This document shows positions 33,918-45,545 of a stretch of 64,000 nucleotides of DNA, piece by piece. The DNA is taken from contig CAIIXF020000010.1 in NCBI GenBank assembly GCA_903813345.2, forward strand, positions 14,019,181 through 14,083,180, read 5' to 3'. The notes below the pieces were generated by a model. The model was not told where the DNA came from. It was given only the letters and a program-made list of their open reading frames with translations, and ran no database searches. This DNA is from Owenia fusiformis. Lineage: Eukaryota > Annelida > Polychaeta > Sabellida > Oweniidae. A program made the translations under genes and the position numbers. The stretch's first letter is position 1; the number at the start of each line of letters is the position of its first letter.

Positions 33918-34894
33918 GGTTTTTAGTTGATGTGTATATATCAAGTATGAGGATTGAAATGATAAAGATTTGAATATTTCACTCAATATATATTGTCAAG
34001 TGGCATCAATATCAACTTCTTATCAACATCTGATGTCGTGATATTCTTAGAAACTGATGTCGTGAATTAATGTAGTTCTTGTTGTTATTGACCATTCCAG
34101 ATTAGAAAGTTGAAAGATTATTTATATTCTTAAGATACATTCAATAGATTTTTCTGTCAAACTTCTGGAACCTTCCAGAATAATGACTCATCGCTATAAT
34201 CTGTTTTTGAAAAAGGGGATTAACACTGTAAACAAAAGATGTTCTAGAATATGAAGGATTAACATTGTGATGACACAATTAAATGTCAACATTCAATTAT
34301 TACATTAAAAGACCATTATTGTTGAAATCAAGTATAGTAAGATCAAATGGTCAATTCAATATAGGACTTAAATAAATAAACCTTTTCAACGGTCAATTCA
34401 ATATAGGTCTTAAATAAATAAACCTTTTCATCTGTACACATATTTAATCCAAAATCCAGTTCTCTTTCCTTTTATGCGAACAGTATTTGTTTGACCAGCT
34501 CAATAGGATTATTGATTCTTTTCAATGTTGGGTTAATATTGAAAGTAGAATTGTAAACACTGTTAATGGATTATACCAAATTTAAAATAATATTAAAAGG
34601 ATTTATTTTGTACTTTACTATTCAGTCCAAGAAATACATTTCTCACCTATTTAAGATAACAATGATGTCATGCGCATCTTATCTCTCACCCATTTAAGAT
34701 AACAATGATGTCATGCGTATCTTATCTCTCACCCATTTAAGATGAAAGCCCCATCCAATTAAGTTATCTCCTAATCCCCATCTAATTAATTTATCTCCTG
34801 CTCATCTATATCTCCTGCTCATCTTCAGAGATTTTGAAAGCCCCGGGCCCGTGGCGGCCCGTGGCGTTCTGATGCCCTCAGTTTTCTATCTACT

Positions 34895-34900
34895 CAGGTA
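34895..34900. repeat. 6-bp target-site duplication CAGGTA, right copy
   Basis: Matches 29944-29949. The sequence after it (GATGAAGCTCTCTTTTAAAG) belongs to an interspersed family, so the element appears to have landed at the edge of an older repeat. Confidence 0.85.
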
Positions 34901-34960
34901 GATGAAGCTCTCTTTTAAAGAACCTAAATCAAACTATTAAAAAGGACAAATCAGTACTTA
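34901..34960 (+). repeat. Interspersed repeat, GATGAAGCTCTCTTTTAAAG family
   Basis: GATGAAGCTCTCTTTTAAAGAAC followed by an AATCAAACTATT-like tail. Relatives lie at 45507-45545 (plus), 53219-53262 (plus) and 62477-62520 (minus). Confidence 0.6.
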
Positions 34961-35077
34961 AGTAATCCTTCTTAGAATATTTAACGAAAAGAGAAATAAT
35001 GTTTCAGGTTTTGAACTGAGTATTCAAGACTCTGGAGGTTACTCTTAACTAATTTGAAAATAGCATTTGTTTTTATG

Positions 35078-35200
35078 TCGCCACCAGAAAGTGGTGACAT
35101 TTTTTATAGCTTCCAACTTTTTTTGTGCATGGTGTCATATGGTTGGTTTTCAGCAGTCAGCGGTTTGTGTTTGATGTTCAGTATCTGTAACAAATAGCAA
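35078..35200. repeat. Fragment of an interspersed family (GTCGCCACCAGAAAGTGGTGAC)
   Basis: Related to 17395-17485. The start is a short palindrome GTCGCCACCAGAAAGTGGTGAC. Confidence 0.45.
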
Positions 35201-36171
35201 GTAGTAACATTTTGCGTGTTAATATCTTGTTTTACTTTGTTGGAAAACTGAAATAGATGAAATCTTTATGCTTCATTGATTAGTGAAGATGTTTTGTGCC
35301 AACCTAGAGGCTAATAAATATTTTCCAGCCATTGTTTTAATTGCGAAAAGAGGTATGTTGATTTAGTAAGTCTGAAATAGAGCTATGTTGGTTTTACAAC
35401 ATTAACATTGCGTGGTCTTTGAGAATTCTTATGTATGGCCCCTAACTAAAATCATATATCCGCCTTTTATCATCAGTGTAGAATTTTCAAAGTATATGTA
35501 TATGATTAAGCGAGGAGATGATATCCACTGTAGAGTTTCTTACATGCAAAGAGAGTGCATTTTCGTGTCGTCCAATACTTTGATGTTCCAGGAGTACTGC
35601 CAGACACAATCTTTAAACAAAGCAATTGACATATAAACAATAGATAAATATAGATTTTTAGTTTTAATCAATAGAAAAGAACATCGGTGGATACTAGTCA
35701 TGAGATAGCATTTCACTAGTCATTGTAACTTTTTCATTTTCATAATAACAAAATTTCTTGAGGAGAAATGATATTTTTTATTGATTTTTATTCCCCATCT
35801 CACATGTTTTGTTTATACAAATTCACACTAACAAATGAAGTGATTATCTTTTAAATGCTTTAATTTAAATTTACAATTGAAATTAAGTTTGTAAATAAGT
35901 AAAACAGTATATAATTGTAGACCTCTCTGGGTTAACTGGCAAAATTCTTGAAAACCACACACTTAAATGATATTGTACAGCTTCAAAATTTTCATTATTT
36001 CTGATTCGTGACTCAAAACGCCATCAACAATCATGATTGACATATCAATTTACAATAACCTTTAAATAGAAACTTTAAACTTCATACATCTTATGTGATT
36101 GATTTCTTATTGCCACCTACACTTTTGTGTATATAACAGATATATTACATTACATATTTCCAACAGGCAAT
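35201..36171. other. Putative intron, nothing recognised
   Basis: AT-rich, no exon, RNA gene or element that I can support. Confidence 0.4.
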
Positions 36172-36173
36172 TA

Positions 36174-36367
36174 CAGCAAAACACATCTTAGTGAACACCT
36201 CTCTCTTGTGAACACCTCTCTCTTGTGAAAACCTGTCCTTAGTAGGCACCCTTTCTCCACTGATATTCTACTGACTTTTTTTATGAATTACACTCTCTGT
36301 AAAGAACACCTACCAACACTGAACATTTTTTCTTGGCAAAAATGTTCAATATACGCAAGTTTTACTG
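36174..36367. mobile_element. Miniature element with TA duplication, CAGTAAAACCTGT family
   Basis: Begins CAGCAAAACACATCTTAGTG and ends ACGCAAGTTTTACTG, with TA on both sides. The interior consists of GTGAACACCTCTCTCTT words. It lies 33 bp from the next element. Confidence 0.7.
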
Positions 36368-36400
36368 TAACTGCAAAATTATGAAAAATTGAAGTGAGTA

Positions 36401-36606
36401 CAGTGATATCCTCTGGATTTTTTCTCAGGTGGGTGAAATATTCTCATTTTCACAATTCATACCAAAATTGGTCAAAATATGCCAATTAATCATGATTTTT
36501 CTAATTTTCAAGTGGGTGCAAATGGATTTTCAGGTGGGTGCAAGTCTATTTTCAAAATCTCAGGTGGGTGCTGCGCCCACTTGCTTCAATACTGGGGAGA
36601 TCACTG
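36401..36606. mobile_element. 206-bp miniature element, CAGTGATCTCC family, copy 2
   Basis: Inverted relative to the 21010-21214 copy. It starts CAGTGATATCC and ends GATCACTG, with an exact GAGTA duplication (36396-36400 and 36607-36611). Contains CAGGTGGGTGCAAG repeats. Confidence 0.8.
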
Positions 36607-36611
36607 GAGTA

Positions 36612-39600
36612 TATAGTTATTATTTTCACCATAAAATCAATGAAGAAAGGAGCTTTCGGCAAATAATTCAGAATAATATTTGATTTTAAGAAACATTAAG
36701 GTTCTCGCAAAATGTTTTTATAACTTATGTACCTCTCCATGAACATGGTTTGTATAAATCTCTCGAGGAATTAAGTAGATAAATTAAACATAGGATTTCT
36801 TTAGAAACAGATTAGAGCATTTAATAATGTTTTTTTAACCTCATTTAAACTTTGAAATGTTCTGCTTGCAGCATTGTTATGGTATTCAATATTTTTCTCC
36901 ACATAGAATTTTGATGTAAAAGACAATACTTTGGGAATACATTGAGATGATTGCATTATATACTTTATAATTAGTTCTGGAAGGTGGTTTGCTGATTTTG
37001 TAGTCTTAAAACGAATATTTGCTGAGTAGGTTGAAATCTATAATAACCCCAAGGGTTTCCTTAAGTAGAATACATGCATTGTACAGCATTATATGAGACG
37101 ACCTCTTCTGGCCATAAATAGGTCCAGTTCATTGTTCTTTTTCTGTTTATTCTTCTTAAGTTTTATAATTAACCCAAAGAGAATCTTTTTAATGTCACGA
37201 ACCATCTTCAGGCCCACTTCACTGCACTCTTTTCTGTTTATTCTTTTCTATTTATCTCCTGCTTATTTACATAGTTCAAAATTGACCCGTAGAGGATCAT
37301 TTTTGACTCATGAATATACGTCTTGGATCATTTTAGATTGTCCCTTTATAGTGATTTCATAAAACAACATTTCAATTCTTCACATTTCTGCAATAAGCTC
37401 AGTATTGAGATAAGGCACAGCAAAATGTATGGATGTCACAACCAATAGCATGCATCATTTATCATGCTGGTGTCATTTCTTGCTATATCCTATACTCCAG
37501 ACAACGTACCCTTGCATTCCATTCTAATGAATTTGTCATGTATGGCAAATGCATCCTAACCATTGATTAATAAAGTATTGGTGACCATCATTTACTGGTG
37601 CTCTGTTTGATCCTGCTTTGCACACTGTGAACTCCAGCCAAGTTTAATTGCTGTGTAATTCCTTTTGACAATTCTAACAACAGGCAGTCTACAAAAGGAC
37701 AATTTCAAAAAGCTTGAATATGCTACATTGCCCACACAGTGCAACCATCAAACACAGTCTTTATCTTTCAATTTTAGGTTTATCATTGTATATGAATTAC
37801 CTAATCTAAGGCCACAAAGAAATCTAAAGACGAAATGTATTATTATAGAACTAATGAGCCTTAAATTGTGATAGCACAAACCAATACATCCATCACAATT
37901 CAAAATTATTTAGGACTAATTTTGGGTGATATGTTATGCATGACTGCAAATTCATTTCATTACCATGGTTATAAAAAGCTATGTGTCATACATTGTCATA
38001 AAGCTTCATATTACTTCAGGGTAAATCATCTGAATCATCCCAAAAGAATTTTCCCTCCACAAATGAATTTTGTGTTGAGGGTAGTTACTGCTTTATTGCT
38101 TAATTGAACAGGTTCTGCTACAAACAGACCCGTTTTTACCAAAATTTGTTATCGTTAACTGACCACAGATTGTGCTGGTATTTGCTGAGGTTTTGGTTAC
38201 ATGTTTCTTTTAGTGCCTGACTGGCAGGCTCAGGGTAACAAATCAGCTCTTTATTTGCTACATCAGGGCTACAGACTAAAGCTTTATTTGAAGTATCAGA
38301 GCTGCAAATCGATGCTTTAGTTGAAACATCAAAGGTACAGTGCTTTTTTAGTATCTCAGAGCTTTAAACATTTGAAATATTTTAAACCTTTGGCCTAACT
38401 GGCTTAACTCACCATATAGTCCTATTGGGATTCAAGTTCCCTGGGACTGTTAGACTCAAATAAATCTAGGTGCATTCTGGGTGTTGCAAACATATCTTCA
38501 CCCCTCTTTTACACTACCCAGAATCACAGAGCCTACTTCAAAATATATAAACAAATTATTGGAAAAGGAACTTTATTTTTATTAATTATCAAATATTTAT
38601 TTATTCCAAAAGTCAATTATACAAACTAAATAATTGCCTTAGATAATTAGAAAGGCAACTCTTGCATACAGAATCATGAATGTTGTATCTCATATTTATA
38701 GGATTAGTCTCCTCAATTAGAATGTCTGACCTTCCCCTGTACCTGCTTATACCTCTAGATAAGTCCCCCAAGAAACCATATGTTGATTTTATCTTTGAAC
38801 ATTTGCTGATAACAATATATGTTGCCAATTTCAAACTGGTATCAGATACTCGAGCCTTACAGACCTTCTGTAGCAAATCTTTACTCATGCTTTAAACTCC
38901 TTCATGACCATTCTTTCTTCACATCATCTCTCAAACATTATTGATGATAGATATTATTTTGTACCAGAGCTTCTATTTTGCATGTTTAATTTTGTTCCAT
39001 GTTGTTTCCTTTTTTTCTTCTCATATTTCACGTTTAAAACACTGAGTTTAAAACACTGAGTTTTGTGAGATTTTATTCATGACTTCTGATATCAATCTCA
39101 GTGTTTTATGATGAATGATATGTCTTTGTTGATTTTATTACATCAAGGTTTTGGAAAATTGAAGATGAGTTATAGATATCCAATCCCAGATGTCTGTCTA
39201 GAAACTAACTTAAACCAAGGTTCAGATTACTCTTTACTATGAGTTTGATTATGAGTTAATAAAAGTACATGTGTCTCTAAGACAAAATGTTATCATCACT
39301 TATTTCTTTGGTTACCTCATTCAGACAGAGATGTCAAAATTTTGCATTCCGTTCTTGTCACCCTGGGTTATGACCTAATTTTACACTGATCTGTTCGGCA
39401 GAGAGAAGCGATTTTTTTATTTGAGGCCTGGAAATAAGCCTTTTTTTGAAGAATAAGAATTTTGAAAAATAGATTTTGAAATAATAAGCTTCTCTTTGTT
39501 AATTTCCAGATCTGTTCTTGCTTAACCCAAACATTTTTTTATAAATCTCAATTCTTACAGACTTCTTATGTAACACCAATCAAAAAAATTGTGCTGGAAA

Positions 39601-40422
39601 TCCAAGCAGGTAGCTTCAATATCTTTCCATTGCTCCAGGTACCTCATCCAGAATCTCCTGTTGACCCAGCCTTTAAATTTCATAGAATATTGTTTGAAAT
39701 ACAGCATGGACTCGAAAAGAGTACAATCAGCAAGGAATAAAGTAAACAGAAATATAATGTATAGTTCAAATTACATAGAAACGTTAAAGAATCAGACAGT
39801 TCATTCAAATTTTAGAGAGAAATGATGCAAAACAGGTCTGAGCAGACGGATATCTTAAGCACTTTGCACTGTTTGATGATACATCTGATGCGTTACACAA
39901 CTCCCAGCACTTGTTAGCTAACATTTTATTTGGATACAGTTAACGTCATTACATAAATCATTTGATTACTTGTCTGATTTAATATTTTATTTATCTCATG
40001 CCAGTGAGAAGGATTCATTTCAATCATCATTAGATTATCAGTACAGGAATTTACTAGTCTTGTACTACAGTTTAAGGTTGCAGAAAGGGTACCTAGATAT
40101 ATGAGATCATTTTCCAGGTGTATCACATATATTTGATCATGAACTGATGATGCATTTTCGGGATTGATGCTTCACATTAGCTTGATTGGTATTTGAATGA
40201 CACAGAGACGGAGTCTTCAGAAATCCCAAATCCCTTTTCATCATCTAGCTGTCTCCTAGTCAATGCAGCAGACACCCATGTTATCCTACTAAGCTCTTTA
40301 TAAGAGAAATTGTTCAAATTTAATTATTTTGATGTAGTTTTATATTGACTGAACCATGATATTTCCAAGATTCAACTGTAGATTTTAGGTAGATATTTAT
40401 TTTGACCATGGTATAACTTAGT
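36612..40422. other. Putative intron, nothing recognised
   Basis: No exon, RNA gene or mobile element could be supported. A small direct repeat of TTTAAAACACTGAG lies near 39033-39060. Confidence 0.4.
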
Positions 40423-40530
40423 TAGTTATTCACCTGTCGGGAACATATGGGGAATATCCCTCAGATGATATCGACATTGATATCATTCTTGTGATATTCC
40501 CCATATCAAATCCCTCCTGGTGAATAACTA
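40423..40530. mobile_element. 108-bp hairpin-forming miniature element
   Basis: TAGTTATTCACC at the left is complemented by GGTGAATAACTA at the right, and the inner halves (GGGGAATATCCC.. GATATTCCCC, GATATC.. GATATC) also pair imperfectly. The whole sequence is one foldback. Confidence 0.65.
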
Positions 40531-43500
40531 CTTTATATATCAGTCATTAACATTCGTATATGGTATAAAGCTCTTTTTCATTAGGTAAATGGCATAATCA
40601 GGAAGTTCATAAATGATAAGAATCATTTTTCAAAACCCTGGCTCTATTTTTTCTGCAAAAACTATAATCTTGTTTGAAAAAAATATAACATTTGATATTT
40701 TCAAAAAGAAGGCCTATGGTGGGAAGATTTAGAAATCCGGGTAATTAGAGAAGCAAGTAATAATACTGATGGAAGCTGTACACAGTGAAATTTAACGGCT
40801 GCTTGAACATTTTTTCCTGGAAATAAATGGAAAATATTAAAAAAGAAGCACTGTCCGGTCATATTACTCTACCTTTCTGTCATATTTTGCGAAAATTATG
40901 ATTTTAAAGTGTGAGAGGTGAGTTATCTGGCATCTTCCTAGGAATGCTACACTAAGAGGGTTACCTGTTCAAAACATTTCCGTCTGTTTATAAAAACATT
41001 TCTCTTCATTTCTCTCTAAAATTTGAATAAAGTGTCAAATTTTCTGGCTTTTCTGGACAATTTAGAGTATAATCTACATACTTGAAATGTTGTTCCACAT
41101 GGATTCACCTTTATCTCGCTTTATTTTATGTTTTAAAACACGATGGATGTGGTAATAAAATTTTATCTAGGTGAAGGATGGAAAATTGGCAGAGATGAAT
41201 TGTGTCAGGATTAAAGATCTCTCAGAGGGTGGTTGAGAAATACAAACTCATGTAAAAAATTATGTTCTTGCCCAGTTCTGTTTATTTATTGGATATGATT
41301 TGCTGGTGATTCTCGTTTTCAGGTGGTTAGATACCCTGCTCCTCCATTTGCTAGCCATGTACCAGCTCAGGCTTTTCCAGATGATTTTCCAGTTTTTATA
41401 TGGATTAAATCTTCATAATCTCAAATGCAGCCTCATTGTCTTTGATAAAGGTTTGCCCTACTTACTCATATAGGCAGAGACTAAAAATCCTTACTCGACA
41501 TAGGCAAAATGTCTCTTATTTAACATCCTCCGAACGCAAGGTTCCAGACATCATCCACTAAGTTCCTTCCTTCTTCCAATAAGAGGAGGTACGGGTTCTG
41601 GAGGCCTGTGTTTGGAGGATGCTTATTTAAGAGTATTGACAAAATCAAGCTCTTGTAAAGGGTAGAATTTTAACTGAGAAAGAAGATGTATGAGAAAATA
41701 ATATTTTTTATTCTTGTTGGTCTGTATCTATGTCAATATACTATTTATCAAAGATAAGCTAGGTAGTGATTACTGTGATTCTTTATCTATAGTTCTTTGA
41801 GAAAAACGTTATTCTCCTTTCTCAAAAGAGGGTTGCTTTTAACCCAGCTGATCAATATAAATGGATGAATTCAATTGTTCAGCGAATCAAGAACAATTGA
41901 ATTAGTAGTCCAATGTTTCAGCTCTATTAAAGGTGCTGGAATCCATTTTAAGAACCCAAAATAAAATTTCATATGTCTCATTGTAAAACAAGAGAAAAAG
42001 TAGACAAAATGAATGACCATTAATGATATACAACACAGTGAAGGAAAATGTAGGGTAACAAAATACTCTGGGGTAATTGAGGAAGTCATAAAACACAAGA
42101 CTTGGTGAAAGTGAATAAATTTATATCTGAATTGATATCTCTGGTTAAACAATATAAAAAATGAAAATTTGAATGTTAGAAATCTGTAGATTCAATTTGA
42201 AGAAGCATTTAGAATGGCATTTAGTAGAAAAATCTACTAGAAGTTAATCTTTCTAATCATTTTTTATTTTTTGTAAATCAGAGCAAGGTAAATTTCATTT
42301 TTTACTTGCAGGGTCAGTAATCTGGTAATAGGGAGCTTTGGGGAATAAGGGAAATTGGAAAAGGGCACCGATCACACTATGTCTCCCAATGTTTTTTCAG
42401 GACCCTTAAATTAAAAGTCATCACAGTCAGTTGGAATATGATAGAAATAAGGTTGAATAGCAATCAAAGACATAACTAAACTTTAGATTGCACTTTTATT
42501 TTCATAGAAATTCAAGAATATCAGACAATCTATTTCAAAATTCAAGGGAAATCCTGCAGATTAAGCATATCAAGAAAGACTGTTTCTAAACAGCATGGTA
42601 CCCCTGTTCTTATATGCTTGAGGGAAAGTTGATATTGTGTCAAACTAGCTCCACCTGTTGTATGGAGCCTCCATAGGAAACAGATGGAATGAGATTTAGA
42701 ATTTTACAGTGTATATAGAGCTCAGTAAAAAAGAATTAAGATAATGCAATTAAATGAAGAATTTCAAAAATCTAGATCCGGTTAAATGGAGGTTTAAAAA
42801 ATTTATGAATTTATGAATACAAATATGTTATTATTACTATACATGTGCATGAATAAAACGCTCCTGTTACTAGTACGAATATTTAGAGCTTATTGGGGAG
42901 GAAAAACTTCTGAATAATTGGATATGTTTGGTTTATGGTTTGTTGCATCCAGATCTCCGCCATCAATGTTCTTGAAGAGATGGTTTCCCTAAATGTTACT
43001 CCTTGCTTTTCCACTCATTTCCTCTCGATAATGAGAAAGGTGATTTCCCAGCATTTCAACATTTAGAATGCTAACTTCCCCTGTTCAGTTATTTTTTAAT
43101 GAGTAGAATTTCATTCTTGTTTCATATTTTTATTCCAAAATCATAATTTAGTATTTTATCAAGGAGTTGAGTTATGGAAAGATACAGGAAAGTTCTGTTT
43201 TACTTGGGTGGTAGCAGTCCTATGCAAAAACAAAATACAAATTGAAGTGGAAAATTATACATTTGTCAAAGAAAGTATCCGATACTTAAGTAGTGAAAGA
43301 GATTAATGAAGGACAATTAGTATTACAGGCAGTACAGGTCATATTGTCTTGAAATATTTATTACACTGACAGAAATATTAATGAGTCACATACCCGAATC
43401 TAGCATTCTGAAATATTCTTTAAGGTGATATCAGGATACAAATGATGCATGCATACATAAAGCATATTTTGAGATAATGATTCTCTTAAAGGTTGTTAGG

Positions 43501-45056
43501 TAATAAAATATTCTACACTGAGTCAACGAGAGCTAATTTTAACTGTTTCATATAATTGTTTTTCACTATTTGCCCTTTTTTCGATAATGCAGTATCTCAA
43601 AAGTAAAATTCATAGTCTATCTACCAATTTTTATGATCAGTGATCAGCAGTCGATATTCAGCATCTGTGACATATTGTCACACATTTGTAACCAGGTTGA
43701 GGTTAAAACAACTGAAACGTTTTGGATCAGTAAATAACAGAATGCCAATCAAGATAATTCTCATTGAATATCACTTCTATTACTTGACAAGTCTATCAGT
43801 TGCATGTGAAGGATCTCATTGAATACTTCAATCATTTTTTGTCAGTGGGATATGTTGTTGCCGGGGTGATTGGGCTCTAGATTGTTGGGAGGTCATGCTT
43901 ATAAGCATGAAGATTAATAACAAGGGAAGTTTCCATATACATCATTTATGACTGGAAAAAGTCAGTAGTGGGTGTATTTGTTATCTTCTTATTCGAACGT
44001 TTAACCATTCTGAGACATTTACTATTGTTGTTTTGTTTCATATGTTGCCCCTTATGCCTTTTGAGGCGTTTTCAGATATTGCCGTTTTTGTCTTTTGAGT
44101 TTTTTCATATGTTCGCCACTTAAGCATTTCGGGATGTTTTCACTTGTTGCCTCTTGTGCATTTTGAGTTCAAAGTAAGATATCATTTTCTGTCATATTAT
44201 GGGAATCTAAAACATTATACTGAAGAATGACATTTGCTATAAGGTGACGAAACCTTCCAAATTAACATTGAACAAAATACATATGGTTTGGGACAGGTTT
44301 GCTGTAATATATACCAAAACAATTGTGTTTCAAAAATGTTTCAAATTATCACTTGATTTCTTCTTTCTAGATTTCTCAGATATACAGAAGTGTTAGATCG
44401 CCTTGAGAAGTTTTTGCAAATCTTATCTGCATGATTGGCTCTGTAATATTATCTGCACCAAAATGTGATATTGTTTTTTTTCATATTTGAGGTTATGGTT
44501 TGGCCTCAAGCACTTAGAATGTAACTACTAGACACATGGAAATATGACATTAGTTGGAATCTGATAGAACCTGCAGAAGAATGTGGGGGCTTGGTTTGTT
44601 ATTGGAGGTTTCTGACGAACCTGTCTTTAGTCTTTAAAATAGTCAAATGACATGTCATTCTACCACAAGATGGGAAGGAGTTTATTTTTTGATGAGTGCT
44701 TTTTTAAATGACTTTTAAATTAAATCATGAATTTGATTTTTTCTGATTCATCGTTAAATCATCATTAAATCCATTGATTCATTACAAATGTTTTTTTTAC
44801 ACTTTTGCTGCTTTTACGTGTATATTGAAGGTAATCATACATGCAGCCAACATATAGTGCTGTAATCTTTGTATAGTAGGTAACAGTAGTACACAGAGGG
44901 TGCCCTCTCTTGTTACACTGACCTCTGGTATCTCTAGAATGTCTGGCTTGATACAGAAGCAAATCCTCCAAAGAAACAGTTAACTCTTATACTCCTATGC
45001 CTCTTAGTTGCTCCTTGGTTTCAAGTAGATCCTAAGAGCAGTAACAAACAGATACA
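40531..45056. other. Putative intron, nothing recognised
   Basis: AT-rich, no supported gene. A weak relative of the 35078 repeat is near 43640-43690. Confidence 0.4.
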
Positions 45057-45190
45057 GTAAAACCTGCACCAATATGAACACCTAAACAGGAACACCTTAA
45101 AATGTGAACACCTTCTTGGTCCCAGTTTTTTATTTCCCCATTGACTTCAATGTTATGAGAATATCTTATATGAACACTTCTCAATATAAC
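45057..45190. mobile_element. Truncated CAGTAAAACCTG miniature element
   Basis: Starts CAGTAAAACCTGCACC and contains GAACACCT repeats, but no matching right end is found. The left part of the family only. Confidence 0.55.
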
Positions 45191-45194
45191 TGGG

Positions 45195-45500
45195 CGTCAC
45201 TCGTAGAGCTCTCTTAATTACCCTGCGTGCAGAGTCTAGTTAAACTACACTCTGCCTAGTAGAGACAGTTTGGGTAATAAATCACTTTTGACTTACGCGC
45301 TGACCTTTCTTCCACCAATCGGCGAGCTTGAAGAAACATACGCCAAATGCGTTCTAATTAAATATGCCCATGTCATTGGTCAATTTCGGGCTCAACGATG
45401 ACGTCAGAAGGAATAACCATATATAGAACGTCGGTCAAATTTGGCCGACGAACACTGATTGGCGCGGTGAGTTCACAGGTTTATTTTAGTTTGAAAGAGT
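45195..45500 (+). promoter_or_regulatory. Promoter-like island with CCAAT boxes, CRE-like site and TATA box
   Basis: In an otherwise AT-rich stretch, this 300-bp island has CCAAT elements (ACCAATCGG near 45317, ATTGG near 45379 and 45459), TGACGTCA near 45400, and a TATA-like CATATATAGAACG near 45420. A near-palindrome, CGTCGGTCAAATTTGGCCGACG with one mismatch, lies around 45429-45450. No ORF follows. It could be an alternative promoter or a solo piece of a retroelement; the adjacent 45507-45545 repeat favours the latter. Confidence 0.4.
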
Positions 45501-45506
45501 GAAGAC

Positions 45507-45545
45507 GAAGCTCTCTTTTAAGAAGTGAAGTCAAACGAATGCAAA
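45507..45545 (+). repeat. Interspersed repeat, GAAGCTCTCTTTTAA family
   Basis: GACGAAGCTCTCTTTTAAGAAG with a TCAAACGAATG tail, similar to 34901-34960. Confidence 0.55.

Larger units (their letters stand above)
29950..34894. mobile_element. Palindromic, non-autonomous Polinton/Maverick-like element
   Basis: A 4945-bp element whose halves are inverted copies. The outer 1461 bp (29950-31410 and 33434-34894) look identical by eye; the next 600 bp (TTAGCAT array) match in length and in the stretch compared; the inner GTTCAC arrays differ (420 versus 280 bp); a 123-bp polypurine spacer joins them. Tips are AGTAGATAGAAAACTGAGG and its complement. The AG...CT ends, long terminal inverted repeats and 6-bp target duplication are features known for Polintons/Mavericks; no polymerase, integrase, ATPase or capsid gene is present. 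Each arm carries a 124-codon ORF reading inward. Near the tips are short direct repeats (GATGAGCAGGAGATA twice; a 50-bp unit with TGAGAGATAAGATGCGCATG three times). Alternative: an unrelated foldback transposon. Confidence 0.8.

Noticed and set aside
29950-34894. Pure fold-back assembly artefact
   Set aside because: The hexamer CAGGTA is duplicated at both outer borders and the inner arrays differ in length and sequence, which an artefact would not predict; only long reads can settle it fully.
38613-38895. Overlapping 71- and 91-codon frames on opposite strands
   Set aside because: No domain, no splice context and no codon bias; chance frames.
41319-41420. Possible thrombospondin/laminin-G-like exon (frame reading AFPDDFPVFIWIKSS after TTTTCAG)
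   Set aside because: The frame stops within 35 codons, no usable donor follows, and its phase cannot join the 26889-26943 leader exon without a stop. The resemblance rests on a few residues.
44371-44430. Exon-like frame reading LRYTEVLDRLEKFLQILSA after TTCTTTCTAG
   Set aside because: No donor before the stop and no family match.
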